The position numbers and the translations under genes are program-made. From Bacteroidales bacterium (GTDB taxonomy: Bacteria; Bacteroidota; Bacteroidia; Bacteroidales; Muribaculaceae), in contig JAJBUH010000127.1 of assembly GCA_020860445.1 (NCBI GenBank), positions 1 to 37,494 of the forward strand: a stretch of DNA of 37,494 nt. Reading direction: 5' to 3'. Shown here piece after piece: positions 7,425 to 17,766 of this stretch. The notes below the pieces were generated by a model that was given only the letters and a program-made list of their open reading frames with translations, was not told the DNA's origin and did not search any database. Each line of letters begins with the position of its first letter. Position 1 is the first letter of the stretch.

Positions 7425-7856
7425 ATGAAATTTCCTAAAGATATAATTCTGTTTATCTTTCTGATAATACTACTCTATGGGTGCTCTGAAAAGAAAGCTG
7501 AGGCGACCACTGAGGAGTTGATTGTGGGGAGGTGGGTGAGCGAGGGGTATTATGATATGGTTGAGGGGGAATGGGTGAGAGACAGCCTGGCCGAGGGCGG
7601 CGACTTCGTGGTGGAATATGGGCCGGACGGCTACGCCAAATGCTGGCTCATCGACCCGGACACCGTGACCGAACTCAGCTATCCCTATAGCATCGACGCC
7701 GAGGCGAAAAGGCTCGCCAATCCCTACCAGACCCACGACCTGCTGACCCTCAACGACTCAATACTCGAAACCGCCTACCATCTCGGCATCACCGAAACCG
7801 GCGACACCGTCTACGGCAACTACAAAATCCGCCTAAAACGCCTCACCGAGGACTAA
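7425..7856 (+). CDS. Putative lipoprotein
   Basis: 143 aa; signal peptide with LLYGC lipobox; GRWVSEGYY lipocalin-like start. Confidence 0.7.
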   Translation: MKFPKDIILFIFLIILLYGCSEKKAEATTEELIVGRWVSEGYYDMVEGEWVRDSLAEGGDFVVEYGPDGYAKCWLIDPDTVTELSYPYSIDAEAKRLANPYQTHDLLTLNDSILETAYHLGITETGDTVYGNYKIRLKRLTED

Positions 7857-7894
7857 ATTACTGGATATTTTAACATCCAAATTAGTAGATATTT

Positions 7895-8212
7895 TAACAC
7901 GGAGGGCACTGAGGGACACGGAGTTCACGGAGAATTACTCTTTCCTTTGAGGATACGTTGCTGGAATCGGTCACCGAGACCGCTGAAGCGGTGCCTGAGG
8001 TCACGGAGTGTGGATGGTATCCCTCTGATTTCGGGACCAGCGAGGCGCTAAGCCCTACAGCGGTGCCTGAGGTCACGGAGTGTGGATGGTATCCCCGCGC
8101 TCAGTGACCTCAGCTGCGGCCTTGCCGCCTCTGTGACCGATTCCAGAGCGCAAACAAAGCAGAAAAGAAAAGTCTCCGTGAACTCCGTGAATCTCAGTGT
8201 ACTCCGTGTTAA
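7895..8212. repeat. MITE-like element with ~38-bp imperfect terminal inverted repeats and nested palindromes
   Basis: Left AACACGGAGGGCACTGAGGGACACGGAGTTCACGGAGA; right TCTCCGTGAACTCCGTGAATCTCAGTGTACTCCGTGTT; inner 14-bp perfect inverted repeat CTGGAATCGGTCAC 7961-7974/8133-8146; 37-bp direct repeat 7987-8023 and 8059-8095. Confidence 0.75.
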
Positions 8213-8308
8213 GAGTTGTGTATACCGTGCTAAGAGTTGTGTACACCGTGTTAAGAGTTGTGTATACCGTGTTAAGAGTTGCGTACACCGTGTTAAAAGT
8301 TAAACTAA
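8204..8308 (+). repeat. 21-bp tandem repeats, about 5 units
   Basis: ccgtgttaagagttgtgta(t/c)a starts at 8204, 8225, 8246, 8267, 8288 (last unit degenerate). Confidence 0.9.
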
Positions 8309-8327
8309 CTCATATTGAAACCTGATT

Positions 8328-9518
8328 ATGGAAATGAATGAATCGTTTTGGAAATTTGTAGAGATGAACCTTAAGGGTGAGCCAGCGGGGCTGAGGCTGA
8401 AGTATCACGGGAAAGAGATGGGTTTTGACATGGAATTGGCTATTACTCAGATTGAGTGTAGGCGCAAATTCGGCAAGAAGCTGGCTGAAACGCTCGGGGA
8501 GAATCCCCACTTCCTGTTTCCCTCGGTGCTGGCGGGCGAACAGGCGACCTCAGACCTCCTCGCCGCCTACCACGCCCAGCTCGCTGGCGCCGACAAGCGC
8601 ATCATCGACCTCACCGCGGGCCTCGGCATCGACGCTCTGCACCTCGCCGCACGCAACACCGTGACCGCAGTAGAAAAAGACCCCGACAAAGCCGCTGCCC
8701 TCAGCCTCAACAGCCACGGCACGATCGAGGTCAAAAATGAAATGTGCGAAGACGTCATCGCCCAAGCCGCAGATAGCGGCCAGAAGTTCGACCTCGCATT
8801 CATCGACCCGGCGCGCCGCGACGCCTCGGGCGGTCGCCTTTTCGCTCTCGCCGACTGCCAACCCGACGTCTGCGCCCTGCAGCCCGCAATCCACAGAATC
8901 GCTGACCAACTGATCGTCAAGGCCTCGCCCATGCTCGACATCACCATGATGGCCAACTCGCTGCAAGGACTGAAAGAGATAATCGCCCTGGGCACCCCCA
9001 CCGAATGCAAAGAGCTGGTGGCCATCTGCGAGCGCGGCTACCAAGGCGACTACCACGTCTCGGCCGTGACCCTTGCGCCCCACCCCATCGATTTCTGCTT
9101 CACCACAGACGAAGAAAAAGCCGCCCGCGCCAACTACTCCCTGCCCCAACCCGGCGCCTACATCTTCGAACCCTACCCGGCAGTGATGAAAGCCGCGCCC
9201 TACAACATGCTCGCCCAGCACTACGGCATAGAAAAGCTCCACCCCAACACCCATCTGTATTGGGGCAAAGAAATGGCCCAAGCCGAAATGCCGGGCCATA
9301 AATATAGAATCCTGAAAGTCTTGCCTTACGAATCGCGCCACATCAAGCGCCTGAGCAAAGAATACCCAGCCATGCAAGTCGCCACGCGAAATTTCGACCT
9401 CCCAGCCGAGGCGCTGCGCAAAAAGCTGAAGGTCAAGGACGGCGACCAGGTGAGGCTCTACGCCGTCACCGTAGCCGATGGATCGAAGGCGATGATCATC
9501 ACCGAACCCATTGATTAA
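8328..9518 (+). CDS. Class I SAM-dependent methyltransferase with THUMP-like C-terminus
   Basis: 396 aa; SAM motif RIIDLTAGLGIDALHLA; FDLAFIDPARRD. Confidence 0.8.
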   Translation: MEMNESFWKFVEMNLKGEPAGLRLKYHGKEMGFDMELAITQIECRRKFGKKLAETLGENPHFLFPSVLAGEQATSDLLAAYHAQLAGADKRIIDLTAGLGIDALHLAARNTVTAVEKDPDKAAALSLNSHGTIEVKNEMCEDVIAQAADSGQKFDLAFIDPARRDASGGRLFALADCQPDVCALQPAIHRIADQLIVKASPMLDITMMANSLQGLKEIIALGTPTECKELVAICERGYQGDYHVSAVTLAPHPIDFCFTTDEEKAARANYSLPQPGAYIFEPYPAVMKAAPYNMLAQHYGIEKLHPNTHLYWGKEMAQAEMPGHKYRILKVLPYESRHIKRLSKEYPAMQVATRNFDLPAEALRKKLKVKDGDQVRLYAVTVADGSKAMIITEPID

Positions 9519-10670
9519 GCCGCGCCAAAGCCACGGCGTAGGCATGCTCAGCCTCGAGATACGAGGCTGTGGCCTCGCGGTAATACTGGATCTCGCCCAG
9601 ATAGTCGATAATCGACAACTCGCCGCCATCGTAAGCGCGCTGCAGCACAGCCATATAGGCATTGTCGCCAAACACCCGCTGGTAAGCCTCGACTTGGCGT
9701 CGCCAAGCCTGCGCCTCGGCCATTTCGGCTCGTATCGACTGTTCGGCTTGCGCCGCTACAGCCTCGGCTTGCGCCTCAGCGCTCTGTTTGCGCAGCAATG
9801 CTGCCGACCGCGCATGCCTATTCTCAAAGAACGGCAACTTGATGCCAGCCGTCAAGCCATTGAATCGGTCGCCCATCTCGGCCTGATGCTCATAGCCCAC
9901 CGAGAAACCCGGAAACCGCTGCTGCCGCGCCACTCGCGCCTGAGCCTCAGCGCTCTCCTGAGCGCTGACCAGCGCCAGATATTCCGGATTGAGCAACCGC
10001 ACCTGCTCCTGGTATTCCTCCATGCTCAGCAGGGGTTCTACCGGGTATTCCCTGACATCGCCCAGCCGTAGCTGCGCCCCGGGAGCCATCTGCTGCAGCT
10101 CGGAAATCAGTTGTCGTTCTTGCGATTCCTGAGCGGCTATCTCAGCCTCAATCTTATAGGTCTCGATGGCAAGTTTCTTCTGGTCCAATATGGTGACCTG
10201 GCCGTGGCTGTAGGAAAATTCCATCGCCTGGGCCATGCGCCTCACATACCCCATCAGCTCCTGCTGCAACGCCATCTGGCGCCGCAACAGCACCAGGTCG
10301 AGCAATTTCTCCTTTGCCTCAAGAGCCGTCTGTGATATCTGGGCTTCAATCTCGGCCTCGGCCGCGCTAATCTCAAACTTGGTGGCTTGGCTGCGCGCCC
10401 GGTACAGGCCGGGCCAGTCAAACTCCTGGCTCACATCAAGTTGCAACTTGTTGCCAATGCCATGGCGCCCCACACGCGGGTGAAGTCGACCGAGGGGTTG
10501 GCCAGACTGTTCTCATCCTTAAGCTCAAGGGCTTGCACATTCATCTCATCCCGCTGGGCCTGAAGCTCGGGATTGTTTGCAACGATGGCGCTGACGGCCT
10601 CGGAAATGGGGTCCTGCGCTCGCAGGGTCGTCGCTCCTATCAGCATCAGCGACAGCAGAATCTTGTTCAT
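9499..10670 (-). pseudogene. TolC/CusC-like outer membrane efflux protein, frameshifted
   Basis: N-terminal ORF 10431-10670 and C-terminal ORF 9499-10473 join at VWG/HGIGNKLQLDVSQEFDWPG in different frames near 10465. Confidence 0.75.
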
Positions 10671-13600
10671 CTCGGTTGGGTTCTGTTCTTTACCAATAAA
10701 TAAATAGCTGGGACCACTATCAGATTGAGAATGGTCGAGGAAATGATTCCACCTAAAATAACAATCGCGAGTGGAGATTGGATTTCATTTCCGGGCAAAT
10801 TCCCCTTTATTACAATCGGTATAAGGGCCAGAGCCGTGGTGAGGGCCGTCATCACGATGGGCAAGAGACGGTCAGTAGAACCCTGCATCACCCTCTGTCG
10901 GAGCCCCACGCCGGCAGCCTCGAGGGCATTGTAGCGCGAGATCAGCAGCATGCCATTGCGGGTGGTGATGCCGAGCAGAGAGATAAAGCCGATGATGGCC
11001 GGGATGTTGAGGTCGGCGCCCGTGAAGAAGAGAACAAGCACACCACCGATCATAGCCAACGGCATATTGACAAGCACGATGAGCGATTCGCGCCAGTCGC
11101 CAAACTCGTGGTAGAGCAGCATGAAGATTATCAGCAGCGCGCCAAGCGAGGTCCATAGCAGGGTGCGCGATGCCGAGGCCTCGCTCTCAAACTGGCCGCC
11201 GTACTCGACATAGTAATTCTGAGGCAGCACCACCTGCTCCTCGATGGCTCGGCGCATATCATTGACCGCGCCGCGCAGGTCGCGACCCTCGACATTGGCC
11301 GAGATGACAATGCGGCGCTTAACATTCTCGCGGTTGATGGCATTGGGGCCGGTGGAAGAGATGAAGTCGGCGACCGTTGACAGCGGCACCATGCCAAAGC
11401 GCGAATCAATCGAAATCTCCTTGAGGCCATCAATCGTGGCGCGGCTCTGTTCGTCAAAAATCACCACGAGGTCGTAGGGCTGAGCCTCTTCGTAAACCTT
11501 CGATACCGCCTTGCCACCCATTGCTGTCTCGATGACATCGCGCAGTTGGGCCGAAGTGATGCCGTAGGCAGCCATCATCTCGCGCTTGGGGCGTATGTCA
11601 AGTTGGGGACGCTCCATCTGTTGCTCGATATTGGCATCAACCACCCCGGGAATGCCCTCGATAGCCTCCTTGATCTCATTGCCAGTGAGGAAGAGCAAAG
11701 GCAGGTCATCGCCAAACAGCTTTATAGCCACCTGAGCCTCAGTGCCAGAGAGCATGGCATCGATGCGGTGCGAGATGGGTTGGCCAATCTCGATGTTGAC
11801 GCCGGGGAGCTGCGACAACTTCTGGCGCAACTCCTTGGCAACCTCGCCACGGCTGCGGCCCGACAGTTTATAAGGCGCCTCGATTTCTGATACATTTACG
11901 CCGAGCGAGTGTTCGTCGAGTTCTGAGCGTCCAGTCTTGCGCGCCACAGTCTGAATCTCCGGCACACTCATTATAAGCTCCTCGGCTATGCGGCCCACCT
12001 GGTCGCTCTCGTCGAGCGCGATACCCGGCAGAGTAGAGACATTGATGGTGAACGAACCTTCGTTGAACGGCGGCAAGAAGCTCCTGCCCAGCGTAAAGAA
12101 CAAGCCCACAGCCACGGCGAACAATGCGCCAGTGGCCCAAAGCATAGCCTTGCCCCCTCGCGGCAGCGCATAAGCGCCAGTGCCCTTGAGGCCGAGCCAA
12201 CGGGCCAGCAAGCGAGAGTATCCCTCGCGCAACTTTACACTGACCCAAGGCTGCTTGGCCATCTTCTCCATCGCCTTTTTAGTGCCAAGAAGCATGCTGC
12301 AAAGCACCGGAGTGACTGTCAGCGCCACGATGGTCGAGGCAATCAAGGCCACGATAAACGCCACGCCCAGGGGTATCAGCATCCTGCCTTCCATTCCGCT
12401 GAGGAAGAAGAGCGGCAAGAACGAGGCAATGATAATCAGCGAAGAGTTGAAAATCGGCATTCTCACTTCGGCCGAGGCGTGGTACACCACATCGAGCATC
12501 CCCTTGCGTTCGACCTTAGGCTTGGCATGATTCTCGCGCAGGCGCTTGTAGACATTCTCGACATCCACAATCGCATCATCGACGAGCGAACCAATAGCAA
12601 TGGCAATGCCGCCAAGGCTCATAGTATTGATGGTAAACCCGAAGGCATGCAGCACCAGCAAGGTCAGGATAATCGACAGAGGCAGAGCCACAAGCGAAAC
12701 GATTGTTGCCCTGAGATTCATCAGGAAGAAGAACAAAACCATCACCACAAAGATGGCGCCCTCGAAGAGCGAACTTTGGAGATTGCCAATCGAGCGGTCG
12801 ATGAAATCGCTCTGCCGGAATATGTCGGTCGAAATGGTAATGTCAGTGGGCAATGAGGCGCGTAGGGTCTCAAGCCTCTCCTCAATCTCTTGCGTCAAGG
12901 GTATGGTGCCAGCGCCGGGTTGCTTGGTCACGGTAATCAGCACTCCCTCCTGACCCTGGATCGAGGCTGTGCCGAGACGCTGAGCCGCCGGAGCCACGGT
13001 CACTTGGGCTATGTCACCCAAGGTGACGATGCCTTGATCGTCGCTGCGCACCACGCTGTGCTCAATGTCGTCCGCGCTCTTTGCGCTCATATCGCCCTTG
13101 ACGATGTACTCGTTGCCGTATTGATACAAGCTGCCGCCTCCCACATTGTCGTTGAGGCTCTCGGTGGCGGCAATCACTTCTTGCAATGTCACGCCGCGCT
13201 GACGCATAGCCGCCGAGGAGAGTTGGATTTGGTATTCCTTGGGTTCGCCTCCCAACACCGACACCTGGGCCACGCCAGCCATGGCGAGCAGACGCGGAGC
13301 AATCGTGCGGTCGGCTATGTCGCGCAGCTCCATCACCGAGGTTGAATCAGCCGTAAGGCCGATAATCATCATCTCGCCAAGAATCGACGACTGCGGACCC
13401 ATAGTAGGCACGCCAGCCCCGGGAGGAAAGTCCTCGGCAAGGGATGTGATGCGTTCTGCCACCGTCTGCCGAGCATGGTAGATATCAGTGTCCCAGTCAA
13501 ATTCGACCCATACCACAGAGAAGCCCGAAGAAGAGGCCGAACGTACGCGCCTCACCCCGGAGGCGCCATTGACGGCAGTCTCGATGGGAAAAGTTATAGA

Positions 13601-13789
13601 TCTCTCAACCTCCTCGGGGGCCATGCCTTGCGCCTCGGTCATCACCACCACGGTGGGAGCGTTGAGGTCGGGAAAGATGTCGACATCCATGCGCAGGAGG
13701 GCAGCCATGCCGGCAGCCATAGCCACGATGGTCAGCACCAGCACGGTGAGCCGGCTCTGCAATGAGAATTTTATGATTCTATTCAGCAT
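10667..13789 (-). CDS. CusA/CzcA-family RND efflux permease
   Basis: 1040 aa full-length RND; DVDIFPDLNAPTVVVMTEAQGMAPEEVERSITFPIE; ATGA overlap with downstream outer-membrane factor. Confidence 0.92.
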   Translation of the reverse strand: MLNRIIKFSLQSRLTVLVLTIVAMAAGMAALLRMDVDIFPDLNAPTVVVMTEAQGMAPEEVERSITFPIETAVNGASGVRRVRSASSSGFSVVWVEFDWDTDIYHARQTVAERITSLAEDFPPGAGVPTMGPQSSILGEMMIIGLTADSTSVMELRDIADRTIAPRLLAMAGVAQVSVLGGEPKEYQIQLSSAAMRQRGVTLQEVIAATESLNDNVGGGSLYQYGNEYIVKGDMSAKSADDIEHSVVRSDDQGIVTLGDIAQVTVAPAAQRLGTASIQGQEGVLITVTKQPGAGTIPLTQEIEERLETLRASLPTDITISTDIFRQSDFIDRSIGNLQSSLFEGAIFVVMVLFFFLMNLRATIVSLVALPLSIILTLLVLHAFGFTINTMSLGGIAIAIGSLVDDAIVDVENVYKRLRENHAKPKVERKGMLDVVYHASAEVRMPIFNSSLIIIASFLPLFFLSGMEGRMLIPLGVAFIVALIASTIVALTVTPVLCSMLLGTKKAMEKMAKQPWVSVKLREGYSRLLARWLGLKGTGAYALPRGGKAMLWATGALFAVAVGLFFTLGRSFLPPFNEGSFTINVSTLPGIALDESDQVGRIAEELIMSVPEIQTVARKTGRSELDEHSLGVNVSEIEAPYKLSGRSRGEVAKELRQKLSQLPGVNIEIGQPISHRIDAMLSGTEAQVAIKLFGDDLPLLFLTGNEIKEAIEGIPGVVDANIEQQMERPQLDIRPKREMMAAYGITSAQLRDVIETAMGGKAVSKVYEEAQPYDLVVIFDEQSRATIDGLKEISIDSRFGMVPLSTVADFISSTGPNAINRENVKRRIVISANVEGRDLRGAVNDMRRAIEEQVVLPQNYYVEYGGQFESEASASRTLLWTSLGALLIIFMLLYHEFGDWRESLIVLVNMPLAMIGGVLVLFFTGADLNIPAIIGFISLLGITTRNGMLLISRYNALEAAGVGLRQRVMQGSTDRLLPIVMTALTTALALIPIVIKGNLPGNEIQSPLAIVILGGIISSTILNLIVVPAIYLLVKNRTQPR

Positions 13790-13801
13790 AGTCCTACCCC
13801 A

Positions 13802-14928
13802 TTAATGGTTATGGCTATGCCCCTCGGGGGCTACGCGACTGCTCTCGGCCAGCCTAACTGCCACTACCCCATCGACCACAATCTGTTCATCGCCATTCAG
13901 GCCAGAGAGAATCTCAACATTGGTGCCATCGTTGGCTCCAATCTTGACGGGGAGCTTCTCATAGCAGTCGTCATCAATCTGGCGATACACGAAATATGCG
14001 CCCTGCTGTTCTGACAGAGCCGACAGAGGCACTGACATTGCGCCCGCTACTGGTTCGCCCAGCAAGTACACCTTAAGATAAGAGCCATGGGTGAGCTGGC
14101 CGTTGTTGTCAAAGGTGAAATACAGAGGCACGTATCCTCTCTGGCTTGCAATGCCCTTAGGCGAAGTGATGCGCTTGGCACCCATCTCATCCAGGCTGTA
14201 CACTTGGCCAGTGATGGGGTCGGCAACGTTGGCCGATGATATCTGGGGCAGGCGTGAACGGAAACGCTCGGGCAAGTCGGCCCTCAATGTCAACATCTCC
14301 TCGCTGCAAGCCACAGCGATCGGGGTGCCAGCCTCGACATATTCACCCTCTTGCACCAGCATACGGGTGATTACACCATCGATGGGCGACACAGCTTGAC
14401 CCGAGGCAGCCGACGCGCTATATGCAGCCTTGGCTTGCTTGTAGGCCTGTTCGGCCTCGGCATAAGTTTTGGCAGTCACGATGCGCTCCTCGTAGAGGGG
14501 GGGGTGATGCGGTCCAGTTCTGCCTTTGCCGCCTCCAATGCGGCGAGGGCCACAGCGTTGGCATCGCCGCCGGTGAGGCTCGACGCCGAGATATGGGCCA
14601 CGACCTCGCCGCGTCGCACCTCGGTGCCATCCATCATGTGAGGCGCGTATTTCACCACTCCCGATGTGGGAGCCGCGATGGCAGATGACGAATTAGGCGT
14701 ATCCACTATCTCGCCAGCCACAGTGATGGCTGGACGGAACTCGCCCACACTTACGGGCTGAGCCTTCACGCCAAAACGCTCGGCGCTCTGCGGCGCCAAG
14801 GTAATTTCACTCCCAGTCTCTGTTTCTGGATGGTCATGATGATGACCTACTTCATCATCTGAATGTTTGTGGCCACAAGCAGTCAAACACAAAGACCCGA
14901 CTGCAAGCCAGAAATATTTTGCTTTCAT
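13802..14928 (-). pseudogene. RND efflux periplasmic adaptor (HlyD/CusB-like), frameshifted at a G8/C8 tract
   Basis: ORFs 14476-14928 (lipoprotein N-terminus, His-rich GHHHDHPE) and 13802-14479 join at AELDRITP(P)LYEERIVTAKTYAEAE; run of 8 G at 14497-14504 on the plus strand. Confidence 0.8.
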
Positions 14929-14973
14929 TTTATTGAGAAAAGTAAGATAAAGACAAATTGCCCATCGTGAGGC

Positions 14974-15951
14974 TCATGCGTGCTGAGCGCAACTCCCAGC
15001 AGCTTTGGGCCGATGTTGGGCCTTATATAGTTGATAAGAATTGACCAGATTATGCCAAATGCTGTAAAATCCGCCCACAATCGAGGTGATTGGGGTGAAG
15101 AAAGTGTAGCCCAGCCAGATAGCCAGCACAGTATTTTTCTGCCCGAGCGCCTGACCAGCAGTGACCTTGTCGCCATATACGGCTCCAATCTTGCGCCCAG
15201 CCCAGAATTGCAGAGCGCAACTCGCCAGCGACACCACCACGAGCCATCCTTGGGTTGACAGCGGCACCTGGCTGTGCACGATGCTGCGAGTTGTTACCAC
15301 CATAGCGAGGGTCAATGCCACAAGCCAAAGGTAGAAAGGCGCATCCTGCATCTTGAGCAATTGGGCATGCAGCGGCGGTGCGAGATAGCGCACCAGCAGA
15401 GCCAACACCAAGGGCAGGAGCAACAGCGGAAACACCTTGCCAAGTATAAGCATCGAGGCGTTGAATACCGTCATGCTCGGATTGGGATGCACAAAGGGCA
15501 GCAAGGCCGGGATGAGGAGCGCGGCTGCCAGATTGATAAGAATCGTGTAGGTGGTGATTTGCTCGACATTGCCGCCGAGTTTGCGAGTGATGACAGCCGC
15601 GGCCGTGGCCGTGGGACAGATAAAGCATATCATAGCGCCCTCGAGCACCACGCGCAGATGGCTGTCAGGCAAGCACACAAGCACCAGGCCGATCAGGGTG
15701 AAGAGTCCGCACTGGATGAGCAACAGCCAACCAAGCCAGGGACTGAGCCGCAGATGGTGAGGGTCGATCTTGCAAAAAGTAAAGAAAAGCATCATGAAGA
15801 TGAGAGCGGGCTGCAGAAAATCTACAGCCTCGCGGGCGAAGGCTGAAGCCCTCTCCAGAAGCGGGATATTCACAAAGATGAAATACCCAGCCACACCGCT
15901 CACCATGGCTATGATGAGCGCCCAGTCGCGCAAATATTGGATTCCTTTCAT
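14974..15951 (-). CDS. BASS-like (bile acid:sodium symporter) transporter
   Basis: 325 aa, multiple TM segments; ICPTATAAAVITRKLGGNVEQITTYTILINL. Confidence 0.65.
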   Translation of the reverse strand: MKGIQYLRDWALIIAMVSGVAGYFIFVNIPLLERASAFAREAVDFLQPALIFMMLFFTFCKIDPHHLRLSPWLGWLLLIQCGLFTLIGLVLVCLPDSHLRVVLEGAMICFICPTATAAAVITRKLGGNVEQITTYTILINLAAALLIPALLPFVHPNPSMTVFNASMLILGKVFPLLLLPLVLALLVRYLAPPLHAQLLKMQDAPFYLWLVALTLAMVVTTRSIVHSQVPLSTQGWLVVVSLASCALQFWAGRKIGAVYGDKVTAGQALGQKNTVLAIWLGYTFFTPITSIVGGFYSIWHNLVNSYQLYKAQHRPKAAGSCAQHA

Positions 15952-16063
15952 TTCAATTGCAAAATTACGAATTTTATTTAAGAAAATACGCTATCTTTGC
16001 TACACAATTCCACTGTGGAGTTGCATAATTATAAATCAGTCCCATTTTCATCCCACATAAGCA

Positions 16064-16612
16064 ATGGATTCTGCACCTTATAGCCCAATGCAAATGATCA
16101 AGCGCCATTTGTTTGCCATGCGCAATGGCGTGATAGCCGACACTCTGCGCCGTGGCGGTTCGCCTTTTTCAATCATTTTTGGCGTGAATCTGCCCCAACT
16201 GACCGAGATAGCCGCGACCCATGGGCCAGACCGCGAATTGGCCGAAAAGCTGTGGGCCAACACCACCACTCGCGAGAGCATGCTCCTGGCCCCGATGCTG
16301 ATGCCAAGAGAGGATTTCAGCGAGGACCAGGCTATCCGCTGGGCCGAGCAGTCGCCATGCCCCGAGGTGACCGATGTGCTGTGCCTGAAACTGCTGCGCC
16401 ATCAGCCCTACGCCTTGGATTTGGTCAGAAAGCTGGCGGACGACCCAAAGCCGATGTCGCGCTACGCCGCGCTCAGGCTGATGTGCAATCTGGCTCCACA
16501 GAACATTGAAATGGCGGTCGAGATAGGCAGACGGGCGCAACCTGAGGTAGCCCAGTATCCCCAAACTCGCCAGCCAGTCGAGGTGCTGCTCAGTTATGCC
16601 GACCTCGACTGA
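16064..16612 (+). CDS. DNA alkylation repair-like (HEAT-like) protein
   Basis: 182 aa; GVNLPQLTEIA...ELAEKLWANTTTRESMLLAPMLM; promoter-like TATCTTTG upstream. Confidence 0.65.
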   Translation: MDSAPYSPMQMIKRHLFAMRNGVIADTLRRGGSPFSIIFGVNLPQLTEIAATHGPDRELAEKLWANTTTRESMLLAPMLMPREDFSEDQAIRWAEQSPCPEVTDVLCLKLLRHQPYALDLVRKLADDPKPMSRYAALRLMCNLAPQNIEMAVEIGRRAQPEVAQYPQTRQPVEVLLSYADLD

Positions 16613-16895
16613 GCAAGCCGGCACTGTCGAGTTTCTCCTCGACGGCGCTGACAAAGGCCTCGGCAGCAAGGGTGTCGCCGGCAGCTTTAATCCTCTCCTC
16701 GCGGGCGCGGATAGCGAGCAATGCTTTTTCTTGCTCAACCGAACCCTTGGGCAGACTTAGCACCTGCTCGGCGGCTTCGTATCCTTTTTGTATAGCGTAT
16801 AATTCATTGGCAGTCAACTCTCTGGCCTTCTCATGATGGCACCCAGCCATCACCGCGCCCACAGCCACCACCAACAAAAATTTTTCATTCTTCAT
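16590..16895 (-). CDS. Putative small lipoprotein
   Basis: 101 aa, VGAVMAGCHHEK lipobox; convergent overlap with the previous gene. Confidence 0.6.
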   Translation of the reverse strand: MKNEKFLLVVAVGAVMAGCHHEKARELTANELYAIQKGYEAAEQVLSLPKGSVEQEKALLAIRAREERIKAAGDTLAAEAFVSAVEEKLDSAGLLSRGRHN

Positions 16896-16898
16896 TTT

Positions 16899-17762
16899 TC
16901 ATTCTTCATTTTTCACTATCTGCCCTACTCTCTCTTTGACCTTCTCCATTAGCCAGCGAGGAGTAGATGTGGCTCCGCAAATACCTATCGATTCAGAGCC
17001 ACGGACCCAAGCCGGGTCAATCTCATCAGCGTTTGAGACAAGATAGGTCGAGGGGTTGACATCCTTGCAATGGCCATAGAGGATGCGACCATTACTGCTC
17101 TTGGCACCGGCCACAAACAGGATGGTGGCATGGCTCTGAGCGAAATTCATAAGATGCTCCACGCGGTTGGCCACCTGTCGGCAGATGGTGTCGAACGACT
17201 CGAAGTTAGCCTCGGGAGCCTTGCGTTCGCCAATAGCCGAAATCATGCCTTGGAAACCCTCGAGCGACTTTGTGGTCTGGGAATAGAGAGCGATATCCTT
17301 GTTGAAATCAATCTTGTCGAGCTGGCTGTCATTCTCAACGACGATGGCATTGCCGGCAGTCTGGCCCACCAGGCCGTTGACCTCGGCATGGCCACTCTTG
17401 CCGTAGATCACAATCTGCGGGTGCGAGGGCTGATCATAAGCCGCCTTGATGCGTCGTTGCAACCTCAGCACCACTGGGCAAGTGGCATCGATAATCTCGA
17501 TATTGTTGCGCTTGGCCAATTCGTAGGTCGATGGGGGTTCGCCATGGGCGCGCAACAGCACCTTCACATCATGCAGCTGTGCCATCTGCTCATGGGTGAT
17601 GGTGACCAGGCCCTTTTGGCGCAGACGCTCGACCTCGTCGCTATTGTGCACAATGTCGCCGAGGCAATACAGGGTGCCAGATTTCTCCAGTTCCTCTTCT
17701 GCCTTTTGGATAGCGGTAGTCACACCGAAGCAGAAACCGCTGCTCTCATCGATTTCAACCAT
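16899..17762 (-). CDS. ispH: 4-hydroxy-3-methylbut-2-enyl diphosphate reductase
   Basis: 287 aa; SGFCFGVTTAIQKAEEEL, LLRAHGEPPSTYELA, DATCPVV motifs. Confidence 0.95.
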   Translation of the reverse strand: MVEIDESSGFCFGVTTAIQKAEEELEKSGTLYCLGDIVHNSDEVERLRQKGLVTITHEQMAQLHDVKVLLRAHGEPPSTYELAKRNNIEIIDATCPVVLRLQRRIKAAYDQPSHPQIVIYGKSGHAEVNGLVGQTAGNAIVVENDSQLDKIDFNKDIALYSQTTKSLEGFQGMISAIGERKAPEANFESFDTICRQVANRVEHLMNFAQSHATILFVAGAKSSNGRILYGHCKDVNPSTYLVSNADEIDPAWVRGSESIGICGATSTPRWLMEKVKERVGQIVKNEE

Positions 17763-17766
17763 CAGA

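Noticed and set aside
1-8300. Prophage or ICE
   Set aside because: No phage structural genes, integrase, relaxase or tRNA attachment site seen.
8082-8303. ORF encoding KSCVYRVKSCVHRVKS repeats
   Set aside because: Because 21 is divisible by 3 the tandem repeat is automatically open; it lies inside the MITE/tandem repeat region with no promoter or family match.
8550-9671. 373-aa minus-strand ORF opposite the methyltransferase
   Set aside because: Composition looks like antisense of a GC-rich coding region; the plus strand encodes a clear SAM methyltransferase.
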